NCBI GenBank assembly: GCA_002840845.1
Contig: PHCS01000015.1
Location: forward strand, 1 to 57,752
Source of the DNA: Betaproteobacteria bacterium HGW-Betaproteobacteria-14
GTDB taxonomy: Bacteria > Pseudomonadota > Gammaproteobacteria > Burkholderiales > Rhodocyclaceae
Direction: 5' to 3'
Length of the DNA stretch: 57,752 nt
The notes under the pieces are model-generated. The model did not search any database. It worked only from the letters and a program-made list of their open reading frames with translations, and was not told where the DNA came from. Below are positions 12,816-21,186 of this stretch, one piece after another. How positions within the stretch are numbered: the first letter of the stretch is position 1; each line of letters opens with the position of its first letter. A program made the position numbers and the translations under genes.

Positions 12816-14284
12816 ACACAAACACACTGGTCCAGAAGGTCTGGAACTTCTGCCACACCCTGCGCGACGACGGCGTGGGCTATGGTGATTACCTTGAGCA
12901 GCTTACCTATCTGCTGTTTTTGAAGCTGGCGCACGAGTATGCCCAAGAACCCTATAACCGTGACACCCATATTCCCAAGGGTTATGACTGGGCCAGCCTG
13001 ACGCCGAAAGTGGGCGAGCCGCTGGAGTCGCACTATCTGGCGGTATTGCACAAACTGGGGCAAGAGCCCGGCATGTTGGGTGCCATTTTCTTCAAGGCCC
13101 AGAACAAGATTCAAGACCCGGCCAAGCTCTCGCGCTTGGTGCAATTGATCGACGCCGAAAACTGGATCAGCCTCGATGCCGACACCAAGGGCGACTTGTA
13201 TGAAGGCCTGCTGCAAAAGAACGCGGAAGACACCAAAAGCGGCGCCGGACAGTACTTTACCCCGCGTGCGCTGATCGAGGCGATGGTGGCCTGCGTGAGG
13301 CCAGAACCCATGAAGTCGATTGCCGACCCCGCTTGCGGCACGGGGGGCTTTTTTCTTGGTGCTTATAACTGGCTAACGCGGCCTGGTGCCAGGCTGAACA
13401 AATCTGAGAAAGAGTTTCTCCGCGACAAGACCTTTCACGGCAACGAGATCGTGCCCAACACCCGCCGCATGTGTTTGATGAACCTGTTCTTGCACAGTAT
13501 CGGCGAGTTGGATGGCGAACCCTTGGTGGAGCGTTCGGATGCGCTGATTTCCGAGCCTAAACGGAAAGTGGATTACGTCTTGGCTAACCCGCCATTTGGC
13601 AAGAAAAGCAGCATGACCTTTACCAATGAGGAAGGCGACGAGGACAAGGATGCCTTGACCTACGAACGGCAGGACTTCTGGGAAACCACGTCGAACAAGC
13701 AGCTCAACTTCTTGCAGCATATCGTCAGCATGTTGAAGTCGGATGGCAAAGCTGCCGTGGTGTTGCCTGACAATGTGTTCTTTGAAGGTGGCGCGGGCGA
13801 AAAAATCCGCCGCAAGCTTCTCGAAAACTGCGACGTGCACACGGTGCTGCGCTTGCCTACGGGCATTTTTTACGCGCAGGGCGTCAAGGCGAACGTCTTG
13901 TTCTTCGATGCCAAACCCAAGGACGGCCAGATTCACACCAAGGGCATCTGGTTCTACGACCTGCGCACCAACAAGCATTTCACGCTGAAGACGCGGACGC
14001 TGAAGCTCGACGACTTGCAAGACTTCGTGACCCGGTACAACCCCGACAATCGGCACGAGCGGACCGAGACTGAACGCTTCAAGTACTTCAGCTACGAAGA
14101 CCTGATGGCCCGCGATAAGGCCAGCCTCGATATTTTCTGGCTAAAAGACGACAGCTTGGAAAGCCTGGACGACCTGCCTTCGCCCGATATCCTGCAACAG
14201 GAAATTATCGAACACCTAGAGGCTGCGTTATCGGCTTTTCGGGATGTTGCTATTGCGCTGCCGAGCTTCGCGACAAAGGAATAG
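12812..14284 (+). CDS. hsdM: Type I DNA methyltransferase subunit HsdM
   Basis: HsdM is the adenine N6-methyltransferase of the type I system, working with HsdS. It has 490 residues. The N-terminal HsdM_N bundle is followed by AdoMet motif I (DPACGTGGFF) and the catalytic motif IV NPPF. The start chosen is the ATG at 12812, which overlaps the HNH stop in an ATGA arrangement. A longer reading frame exists but would begin inside the HNH gene. It is separated from hsdS by the ATPase-HNH pair. Confidence 0.93.
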   Translation: MNTNTLVQKVWNFCHTLRDDGVGYGDYLEQLTYLLFLKLAHEYAQEPYNRDTHIPKGYDWASLTPKVGEPLESHYLAVLHKLGQEPGMLGAIFFKAQNKIQDPAKLSRLVQLIDAENWISLDADTKGDLYEGLLQKNAEDTKSGAGQYFTPRALIEAMVACVRPEPMKSIADPACGTGGFFLGAYNWLTRPGARLNKSEKEFLRDKTFHGNEIVPNTRRMCLMNLFLHSIGELDGEPLVERSDALISEPKRKVDYVLANPPFGKKSSMTFTNEEGDEDKDALTYERQDFWETTSNKQLNFLQHIVSMLKSDGKAAVVLPDNVFFEGGAGEKIRRKLLENCDVHTVLRLPTGIFYAQGVKANVLFFDAKPKDGQIHTKGIWFYDLRTNKHFTLKTRTLKLDDLQDFVTRYNPDNRHERTETERFKYFSYEDLMARDKASLDIFWLKDDSLESLDDLPSPDILQQEIIEHLEAALSAFRDVAIALPSFATKE

Positions 14285-14287
14285 GTG

Positions 14288-15238
14288 ATGAGCGATATCA
14301 AGCTATTCCACTACAACGCCAAAGGGGCCGCTGAGCTTGCTGGAAAGTCTGCAGCAATCGAGAAAGCGTTGCAAAACCTAATCGAATCGCAGATGGAAAC
14401 CTTTCTCGGTGTGCGATTCCTTGCTTCCGAGTACAGCACAGGTGCCAAGCATCGCGGGCGAATTGATTCGCTTGGGCTGGACGAGAACGGCTGCCCGGTG
14501 ATCATTGAATACAAGCGCCACAGCAACGAAAACGTGATCAACCAAGGCTTGTTCTACCTGGATTGGCTGCTTGATCACAAAGCCGATTTCCGTTTTCTCG
14601 TAATGGATAAGCTGGGTAAGGATGAGGCGGTCAAAATTGAGTGGAGCGGTACGCGTCTACTTTGCATCGCGGCTAATTTCACCCGTTACGACGAGCACGC
14701 CGTAGCGCAGATCAATCGCAACATAGAGTTGATCCGCTACAAGTTGTTTGGCGATGATCTGGTGTTATTTGAACTGGTCAATGGCGCGAGCGCTACTAGC
14801 ACGCAAGCTACTCTTGAGACCGATCAGCAGGTTTCGGATATCAAGCCAGCGAAGACGCCTGCGGCATCAACCTTGGCCATGAAAACTCATGTCGACCAGA
14901 TTGCAACCGCTTCGCCAGAACTCCTGGCGCTGTTTGAGCAGACACGCAGCTTTATCCTTGCCCAGGGTGACGACATCATCGAGAAGCCACTAAAACTCTA
15001 CGTGGCGTTCCGTCGTTTGAAGAACTTTGTTTGTCTTTCGATGACCTCCAAGCAGGATCCCCGGATTATCTTGACGCTGAAGCTTGATCCGACGACCGTC
15101 GAACCCGAACCGGGATTCTTGCGGGATGTGACCCACATTGGCCACTGGGGAACAGGCGATCTGGAAGTTGTACTGCGCAAGCCGGCTGACTTCGAGAAGG
15201 CGAAATCTCTCGTCGAGCGTGCGTACCAAGAAAACTGA
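14288..15238 (+). CDS. NucS-like nuclease with DUF5655 domain
   Basis: The 316-residue protein has an N-terminal PD-(D/E)XK-like stretch, RGRIDSLGLDENGCPVIIEYK, reminiscent of NucS/RecB-type nucleases: ID, a short turn, then E-x-K. A C-terminal region (from about residue 215) with LKLYVAFRRLKNF and a following basic patch resembles the DUF5655 domain. It starts 3 bp after hsdM and is probably the last gene of the operon. Such proteins often accompany type I restriction systems; the exact role is unknown. The ATG at 14288 was preferred over the GTG one codon earlier. Confidence 0.7.
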   Translation: MSDIKLFHYNAKGAAELAGKSAAIEKALQNLIESQMETFLGVRFLASEYSTGAKHRGRIDSLGLDENGCPVIIEYKRHSNENVINQGLFYLDWLLDHKADFRFLVMDKLGKDEAVKIEWSGTRLLCIAANFTRYDEHAVAQINRNIELIRYKLFGDDLVLFELVNGASATSTQATLETDQQVSDIKPAKTPAASTLAMKTHVDQIATASPELLALFEQTRSFILAQGDDIIEKPLKLYVAFRRLKNFVCLSMTSKQDPRIILTLKLDPTTVEPEPGFLRDVTHIGHWGTGDLEVVLRKPADFEKAKSLVERAYQEN

Positions 15239-15322
15239 CCAAATTTGACCTAGTTCTCGAAGTTTCTTCACGATTAGCTGCCGGACTCAAAAAAATATTT
15301 GGCTTTTGGCGCAAATTGCATA

Positions 15323-15441
15323 CCAAAACCGTGTTTTTGGATCAATGCAGGTATTCACAAAAATCCCTGTGGTTCTCGTGAGTTATAAAATTTTGCCCCT
15401 ACCAAAGTCTGGACTTTGGTGTGCCAAAATAAACCTTTTGG
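15323..15441. promoter_or_regulatory. Three 18-bp operator-like palindromes
   Basis: Three copies of the pattern CCAAAR-N6-YTTTGG occur at 15323-15340, 15402-15419 (CCAAAGTCTGGACTTTGG, a full palindrome) and 15424-15441. They lie in the 292-bp AT-rich spacer upstream of the Xre-type regulator gene. They are the obvious candidate operators for that regulator. A TTGACC at 15468-15473 could be part of its promoter, but the -10 is weak. Confidence 0.65.
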
Positions 15442-15530
15442 TTCAATGGCTTACGCTTGTTTTCGTGTTGACCATTATGGCATTAGTGTTTTAGCCTGTC
15501 AGGCATCAAAAACACTGCTTCCAGTCATCA

Positions 15531-15953
15531 ATGAACCCATTTGCCTGTTTGTTGCACGAGACGCGAACCCAGTGTGGTCTTCGCCAGAATGAGCTTGCGG
15601 AAAAAATGGGCTACGAGAAATCGTATATTAGTTCTTTAGAAATCGGGACCAAGGGGCCGCCTACCCGTGAATTTGTCGAAAAGCTTATAGCGACCCTTGG
15701 CATAGAGGCTGAGGAGCAAAAACTCCTATATGAAGTGTTCGAAGCATCGCAGCGAAAGATCGTGCTCGATCTTGATAGCCCCGCTGAAGCCTATTGGATG
15801 TTGAAGGAATTGCGAGAGAGCATTCATACACTCCATCCAGTCGTGATCAAGACGATCCGGGATCTTCTCCAAATGCAGAATTTGCTGCAGAAACACAACA
15901 TTGAGCCGGTCCGTCGCCTGAAGAAAGGCAGAAAAGAGGAGGCCAGAATGTAA
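15531..15953 (+). CDS. Xre-family transcriptional regulator
   Basis: This 140-residue protein has an N-terminal Xre/Cro helix-turn-helix (about residues 8-62, with RQNELAEKMGYEKSYISSLE) and a helical, basic C-terminal tail. It lies between the restriction operon and tnsA. With three identical-pattern palindromes directly upstream, it probably represses its own promoter. It may also control the restriction operon or the tns genes, in the manner of C proteins or Tn7-associated Xre regulators. Which genes it controls cannot be read from the sequence. Confidence 0.85.
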   Translation: MNPFACLLHETRTQCGLRQNELAEKMGYEKSYISSLEIGTKGPPTREFVEKLIATLGIEAEEQKLLYEVFEASQRKIVLDLDSPAEAYWMLKELRESIHTLHPVVIKTIRDLLQMQNLLQKHNIEPVRRLKKGRKEEARM

Positions 15954-16198
15954 AAACGGGACAAACCTTTCGGCTTGCCCCGCATGGTAAGCATCTAACG
16001 ATACCACCGAATTCACACCTCCAGTATCGCTAGGCAGCCTGCCGGCGTCAAGCCAAATCCAATTTTCGAATCTGTTTTCAACGGCGTTAATTACCTGCCG
16101 GGGGCATTTTTTTGCCTGAAAACAGGAATTTCCAAAAGCTATCGCGGCGATGGAGGGGGAAGGCTTGCCTTCATTTCCTTGCCGCAGGAGATGACGTA

Positions 16199-16921
16199 AT
16201 GGCTACCCAACTTTGGCAAGGGACGTGGCTGGGAAGGTCGCCAGCAGGCGATCAACACCGCCGGTCTCGAGAGGTCGTACGACCTACCGGCGGGATCGTG
16301 CGTGGCAAGTTTCCCAGTCGTAAAAATGGCCGAATGGTTCATCACGAGGGCCTGTTGGAACTCGATGCAATCTATCTTTTTGAGGCTTCGCCGCAAATCG
16401 TCCGGTATCGAGAACAACCCGTAACGATCAAATACCCCGATGGTGCTCGGCTGCGACGCTACACACCCGACTTTGAGCTGGTACTGACCACCGGTGAAAT
16501 CGTACTGATCGAAGTCAAGCCGATGCGCAGCCTCAAAGATGAAGAGGTCAGGCACAAGCTCGATTGTGTTGCCGATCATCTGAAACGGTCCGCCCAGACT
16601 TTCGTCATCCTGACTGACGAAATCATTCGGCAAGAGCCATACCTATCGAATCTCCGTTGGGTATATCACCAGGTACCACGGGTCTCCCCTTCTGTAGAGG
16701 CAGGAAGGATTGCGGTTCGGCGCCATCGTCATCGCTTTCCATTGTCCATAAGTGCGGCAGCCACCGTGTTTGGCGAGTGTGGTGTTGACCCATACAGCCT
16801 GCTCTTGGCGGGCCATCTCAGATGTGAGCTTGGCCAAGCAATTTCCCTGGATACCCTGATAACACTTGCAACGGAGGCCGATCATGGCTGGTTTTGGATT
16901 TCGCACGAATACGGTTTTTGA
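16199..16921 (+). CDS. tnsA: Transposase endonuclease subunit TnsA
   Basis: TnsA cuts the 5' ends of Tn7-type elements, allowing cut-and-paste rather than copy-in transposition. The 240-residue product shows the restriction-enzyme-like fold motifs: a conserved glutamate in HHEGLLELDAIYLFE, RYTPDFEL with the catalytic aspartate, and LIEVKP with the lysine. The start at 16199 follows GCAGGAG; the longer open frame upstream lacks a good ribosome site. Its 3' end overlaps tnsB by 38 bp. It is transcribed away from the gyrB-side end. Presence of TnsA separates this element from Tn5053-type relatives. Confidence 0.92.
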   Translation: MATQLWQGTWLGRSPAGDQHRRSREVVRPTGGIVRGKFPSRKNGRMVHHEGLLELDAIYLFEASPQIVRYREQPVTIKYPDGARLRRYTPDFELVLTTGEIVLIEVKPMRSLKDEEVRHKLDCVADHLKRSAQTFVILTDEIIRQEPYLSNLRWVYHQVPRVSPSVEAGRIAVRRHRHRFPLSISAAATVFGECGVDPYSLLLAGHLRCELGQAISLDTLITLATEADHGWFWISHEYGF

Positions 16922-18878
16922 CTGGAATGGCGCGCAGTTCCGTATTGAACGGCTGCAGCCTAATGGCGAGGTATTGCTTGAACGCTTAGTGGACGGCCAA
17001 CTCTCCATCGTTGCCCAATCTACCTTGCTGGCTGAATATGGAAATGGCCTGATTTCAGCGGATACGGAAGATCAGGCTGCTTCGCGCCCGATTGTTCCTG
17101 TCTTCGGCCGGCCACTTGATGAGTTGTCTGCGGCAGTGCAGGCAGACTTTCAACGGCGCAAACGCTATCTCGAATACATCATGGATCAGGGTCAGCCGAT
17201 CTTTACCGGTGCGTATATGAAGCCGTTGATTAAGGCGGCGGCTAACGATATGGGTGATGAAGCCCCGCCGAGCGTGACGTCGATATATCGATGGTTTCGA
17301 AAATATTGGTCCAGCAAAGACCCTCGTGCGCTGGTTCCTCGGCTTGATCTGCGGGGGGCAAGAGGAGGAAAGCAGGGAGAGCGCCTGCTGCAACTACTGA
17401 GCGATGCCATGGAGGAGGCTTACAAGGCATCGCCGCAAGCTACTGCTCCAACGATTTACTCCAGGTTGCTGGCCAAAATAGAAACAGAAAATGGTCGTTC
17501 GTGCGGTGGCCAATTGCTGAAATCTCCTTCAATACGCACGATTTATCGGATGCTTCAAAACGCAAGTGCCTATGAACTATCTCGCCTCCGGAACGGCAAT
17601 GCGGCTGCAGATAAGCGCTTTCGGTTAGTGAAAGTGGGCACCAAGACAACACAGATCCTTGAGCGTGCAGAAATCGACCACACCCCACTGGATCTTTTCC
17701 TGATCGATGAGCGGACAGGACTGCCCCTGGGCCGTCCGACGCTCACGGTGGTTATCGATCATTTCAGCCGGATGCTTCTCGGCTATTACCTCAGCTTCGG
17801 TGATCCATCAGCGGCTGCCGTGATGGGAGCCTTGAGGCATGCCATTCTCCCTAAGGAGCCTGCAGAAGAAGTTATCCCGAACCTGAAAGCTGAAAACCCA
17901 TGGCCCTGCTACGGCCGCCCAGATGTTCTGGTGGTAGACAATGGCTTGGAGTTCCATGGTCAGGCCCTGGAAAGCGTGGCCTTCGACCTGGACATTCGTA
18001 TTCAGTATTGTCCGAAGCACCGGCCGCAATTCAAGGGTGCCGTCGAGCGCTATCTCAAAACGGTTAATTACTTCTTCTGCCACCAGTTACCCGGAACGAG
18101 CTTTGCGCGCCTGCATCAGCGAGGTGACTACGATCCGCAAAAATGTGCGGTGCTCAGTTTGGCGGAATTCAAGCAACTCTTTGAGAAATGGGTCGTCGAT
18201 GACTATGCGCAGAAAGTTCATCGAGGCATCGGAATGGCGCCTTGGGCCAAGTGGCAACAAGGATTAAAAAGTCGATCTATCGAGCTGCCGCCGAACCTTC
18301 GTGCATTTAAAAAACGCATTGGCTTGGTTAGCGAACGTAGCTTGCGCCAGGATGGAATCGTTGTTTCCGGCATTCGCTACAACGGTGAGACTCTCTCTCC
18401 CATCCTCCGCAGCCATGGCGTCGGGGTCAAGGTCCGTGTGCTTTACGACCCTGAGGATTTGGGCGAAATTCAGGTTTGGGGACCAGGGGATGCCGATCCT
18501 GTCCCGGTGCCAGCCCTGGATCAAGAGTACGCGAAGGATCTGACCTCACGACAAAACACAGCTATTCGCCAAATTCTTAGGGAGCAAGGGGCCGCTTCCG
18601 AAGATAAATCAGCACTCCAACGGGCACGCACTGAGTTGGTTCGGGCCGTTGATGACTTGATGGCTAGTCGAAAGCAGCGGGATCGACGTCGGGCGGCAGC
18701 AATCCGTGGCATGAGCAGTAACAATCCGGATATCAATTTGAAGGCTGTAACGCCTCAACCCAAACCCCTGCCACCAAAAAAAGCCATGCCCTCGCCAAGC
18801 GGCGAAGCAAACGGTTCCGCTCCGCCCTTGCCTCTGCCAACTTTCAAACTCAAACGGCGTGGAGGGGATGGGACATGA
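16884..18878 (+). CDS. tnsB: DDE transposase subunit TnsB
   Basis: TnsB binds the terminal repeats and performs 3' end cleavage and strand transfer with an RNase H-like DDE core. The 664-residue product has N-terminal DNA-binding regions. The catalytic triad is visible as IDHTPLD (first Asp), VDNGLEF (second Asp) and KGAVERY (Glu), followed by a Mu-type beta barrel and a basic, proline-rich tail that probably contacts TnsC. The ATG at 16884 follows ACGGAGG. Its stop overlaps the tnsC start by 4 bp. Its likely binding sites are the AGTGAAA repeats at both element ends. Confidence 0.95.
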   Translation: MAGFGFRTNTVFDWNGAQFRIERLQPNGEVLLERLVDGQLSIVAQSTLLAEYGNGLISADTEDQAASRPIVPVFGRPLDELSAAVQADFQRRKRYLEYIMDQGQPIFTGAYMKPLIKAAANDMGDEAPPSVTSIYRWFRKYWSSKDPRALVPRLDLRGARGGKQGERLLQLLSDAMEEAYKASPQATAPTIYSRLLAKIETENGRSCGGQLLKSPSIRTIYRMLQNASAYELSRLRNGNAAADKRFRLVKVGTKTTQILERAEIDHTPLDLFLIDERTGLPLGRPTLTVVIDHFSRMLLGYYLSFGDPSAAAVMGALRHAILPKEPAEEVIPNLKAENPWPCYGRPDVLVVDNGLEFHGQALESVAFDLDIRIQYCPKHRPQFKGAVERYLKTVNYFFCHQLPGTSFARLHQRGDYDPQKCAVLSLAEFKQLFEKWVVDDYAQKVHRGIGMAPWAKWQQGLKSRSIELPPNLRAFKKRIGLVSERSLRQDGIVVSGIRYNGETLSPILRSHGVGVKVRVLYDPEDLGEIQVWGPGDADPVPVPALDQEYAKDLTSRQNTAIRQILREQGAASEDKSALQRARTELVRAVDDLMASRKQRDRRRAAAIRGMSSNNPDINLKAVTPQPKPLPPKKAMPSPSGEANGSAPPLPLPTFKLKRRGGDGT

Positions 18879-19846
18879 ATGACCGTGGTCTGTTTGATGC
18901 CCTGCGTCGATTCGACGAGGAGTACATCCCCTTTCCACCGTTTGTCGCAGCGGCAAAAATGATCGAGGACAATCTGGCTTTGTATCGCGAAACCGGGATT
19001 GCCCAACATCTATTGATTCTTGGCGAAAGCGGGACTGGCAAAAGCTCGTTGTGTTCCTGGATTACGCAAAAATACCAGCGGTTTTCTTTGCCGGATCGGG
19101 AGATCCTGCCGGTCTTGTATGCGGCTGTTCCGCCGGCAGCGACGATTGCCAGCATGGTCGAGTTGATGCTGGAGCGACTGGGCGATCCCTCTCCAACGAC
19201 CGGAACTGCATCCTCAAAGACCGCCCGACTAATTTTACTGTGTCGAGCGTGCCGGGTTGAGCTGGTCTTGCTCGATGAGGCGCAGCATATCCATGATCGA
19301 GGCCTAGCTACGACCCATTACATGGTCGGTGATTGGCTTAAATCATTAATCGACCAAATTGGAATTCCAACAGTGTTCCTTGGCTTGCCGCGTCTGGAAC
19401 AGCTTCTTCAGGTCAACGAACAGCTTCGCCGCCGGTTTTCACGCCGAATACGGCTGGCGCTTGGGCAAAGTGACACGGAAAGTATTCACAACGAATGCTT
19501 GCAGCTATTCATATCCCTAGGTGCCTGCTTGCCACTTCCGTTGTCCTCGGGCATCTATGGGTGGGACGAATTAGGTACCCGCCTGTATTACGCCAGCGAT
19601 GGTCGGGTCTCGTATATCAAGAAGTTGTTGGCATGCGCTCTTAAGCGGAGCCTGGAAGCCCAGGAAGGCGAAATAGGGCCAGCGATTTTGGAGCGGGCGT
19701 TTACGGATGAGTTGTGGTGGGAGGGGATTGGGAAGCTCAATCCGTTTAACCCAGCGTTCGAGTTTCGGCAACTGGATCGTAGAAACGAGCCATTCGAGCG
19801 TTCTTCACCAGGCGCGGGTAGGGGTTGGGGAAAACCGAAATGTTGA
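18875..19846 (+). CDS. tnsC: AAA+ transposition regulator TnsC (TniB-like)
   Basis: TnsC is the ATP-dependent matchmaker that joins the target-bound TniQ/TnsD to the TnsAB transposase. The 323-residue protein has Walker A GESGTGKSS (near residue 50), Walker B VLLDEAQH and an arginine-rich sensor region (LRRRFSRRI). It is much shorter than E. coli TnsC (about 555 residues) and is closer in length to TniB-type proteins. It overlaps tnsB by 4 bp and the next gene by 7 bp, so the four genes are tightly coupled. Confidence 0.92.
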   Translation: MNDRGLFDALRRFDEEYIPFPPFVAAAKMIEDNLALYRETGIAQHLLILGESGTGKSSLCSWITQKYQRFSLPDREILPVLYAAVPPAATIASMVELMLERLGDPSPTTGTASSKTARLILLCRACRVELVLLDEAQHIHDRGLATTHYMVGDWLKSLIDQIGIPTVFLGLPRLEQLLQVNEQLRRRFSRRIRLALGQSDTESIHNECLQLFISLGACLPLPLSSGIYGWDELGTRLYYASDGRVSYIKKLLACALKRSLEAQEGEIGPAILERAFTDELWWEGIGKLNPFNPAFEFRQLDRRNEPFERSSPGAGRGWGKPKC

Positions 19847-21186
19847 TAGCACTAACCGAATTCCCGGTGCACCCAGTGAAACTGCGACAAGAGAGCATGG
19901 CCGGATATCTGCGTCGTTGCTATTGGGAAAATGGCCATGAGGTACCCGTTGACCTGCGCGAGGCTCTTAGCCGTCTGTACCGTGGCTCTGATCTCGAGAC
20001 GGCATTCACCTGCATTGCGAACGTATTGCCCGTTTGGATTACGGACGATCAAGATTGGTGGGTCACGCATCGCCTCGATTATTTTCCACAGAGAAGAAAA
20101 AAGCCTAAATGGCTTCACTTTCACTACCCGGGGTTTCGATATTGCCCCTTCTGCCTGAAAGAGGAGGGGATTCATCGAGAACTATGGACGTTGCCCTTGG
20201 TGGTCGCTTGTGATCGCCATCAGTGTGCGCTTTCGACGCAATGCCATTCGTGTGGCCGTGGGTTAACGTGGGGAACGATCGAAGCAGGCTGGCGTTGTGT
20301 TTGCGGTGCCGAGTTGGCGGATGCTCCGCCTTTATTGGTGGCTGCTTCTTGGGCAGTGCGGCTAGCCGCTTTGTTGGAACAGGCGTTGAGTCCTGCGGCG
20401 GGTTTGGCGAAGTCAGATGCGTGCAGCCAAATCTACGGTTTTTTGACATGGGCTCAGGACTTACGCTTCGAACTTAAGACGAGGCGGGCATTTGTCTATG
20501 GACCTAGATATTTTGTTCAGGCGAATGCTCGGACTCGTTTGTCGCCGGACTCCTGGGAGGAGAGTCTGTTCATGGGCAAATTTGCCATAGGGGAACGCAG
20601 GTTGCAGTCGTTGGTACGCTGGCACTTTCGGGGGGAGCTGGGCACCCTTCTATTGCTTGAGGATCGAGGCCCCCTTACCCAAGCAATTAACGCCCTCTGT
20701 CAATTGCCGAAAAATGGCTATACCACGAGGTTATTTGAGGCAAGCCATGCGCTTCTGGACAGGCTTCGTGCCAGCGCCTTGTTGTGCCGAGGTGTATTTT
20801 TCCATCCTCGATTGAATATTCAAGATCAGCAGAATCGCCTCGTAGCTTTCGCGAACTGGTGGTATCTCTTGGCAAGGCGAATTTCTACGCTCGAATCAAA
20901 TAACCGGCTGACATTCAATTCGGACATTATCGGTGGATATAGTCCTGAGCTGGTTATCCAGATTTTGAACAAGCTATTCGACGCCGCCTTCCTTGATGAA
21001 GACGTCGATCGCTATTCCCTCCTGATTGCCCGGTGGCACGTCCCCAAAGCATTACAACGAAAATTTGAACCTCATCAGGTGTTGGATGAGGTCATGAACT
21101 ATCTGGCAGGGTTGAGCAGGTCTGAGCTGTGTTTTGTTCTGGATCTGATATGCCAGGGAGAAGGCGAGCGGATTTCAACATGCTAG
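19840..21186 (+). CDS. tniQ: TniQ-family target selector, first copy
   Basis: TniQ/TnsD proteins pick the insertion site and recruit TnsC. This 448-residue protein has the N-terminal TniQ layout: an opening segment (RQESMAGYLRRCYW), then zinc-binding motifs YCPFCLKEEG, CDRHQCALSTQCHSCG and WRCVCG. The C-terminal half is helical with no recognised domain. The start at 19840 overlaps the tnsC stop. It is the shorter of two consecutive TniQ proteins. It may partner the second copy, or it may direct insertion to a different class of target such as plasmids. Confidence 0.88.
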   Translation: MLIALTEFPVHPVKLRQESMAGYLRRCYWENGHEVPVDLREALSRLYRGSDLETAFTCIANVLPVWITDDQDWWVTHRLDYFPQRRKKPKWLHFHYPGFRYCPFCLKEEGIHRELWTLPLVVACDRHQCALSTQCHSCGRGLTWGTIEAGWRCVCGAELADAPPLLVAASWAVRLAALLEQALSPAAGLAKSDACSQIYGFLTWAQDLRFELKTRRAFVYGPRYFVQANARTRLSPDSWEESLFMGKFAIGERRLQSLVRWHFRGELGTLLLLEDRGPLTQAINALCQLPKNGYTTRLFEASHALLDRLRASALLCRGVFFHPRLNIQDQQNRLVAFANWWYLLARRISTLESNNRLTFNSDIIGGYSPELVIQILNKLFDAAFLDEDVDRYSLLIARWHVPKALQRKFEPHQVLDEVMNYLAGLSRSELCFVLDLICQGEGERISTC

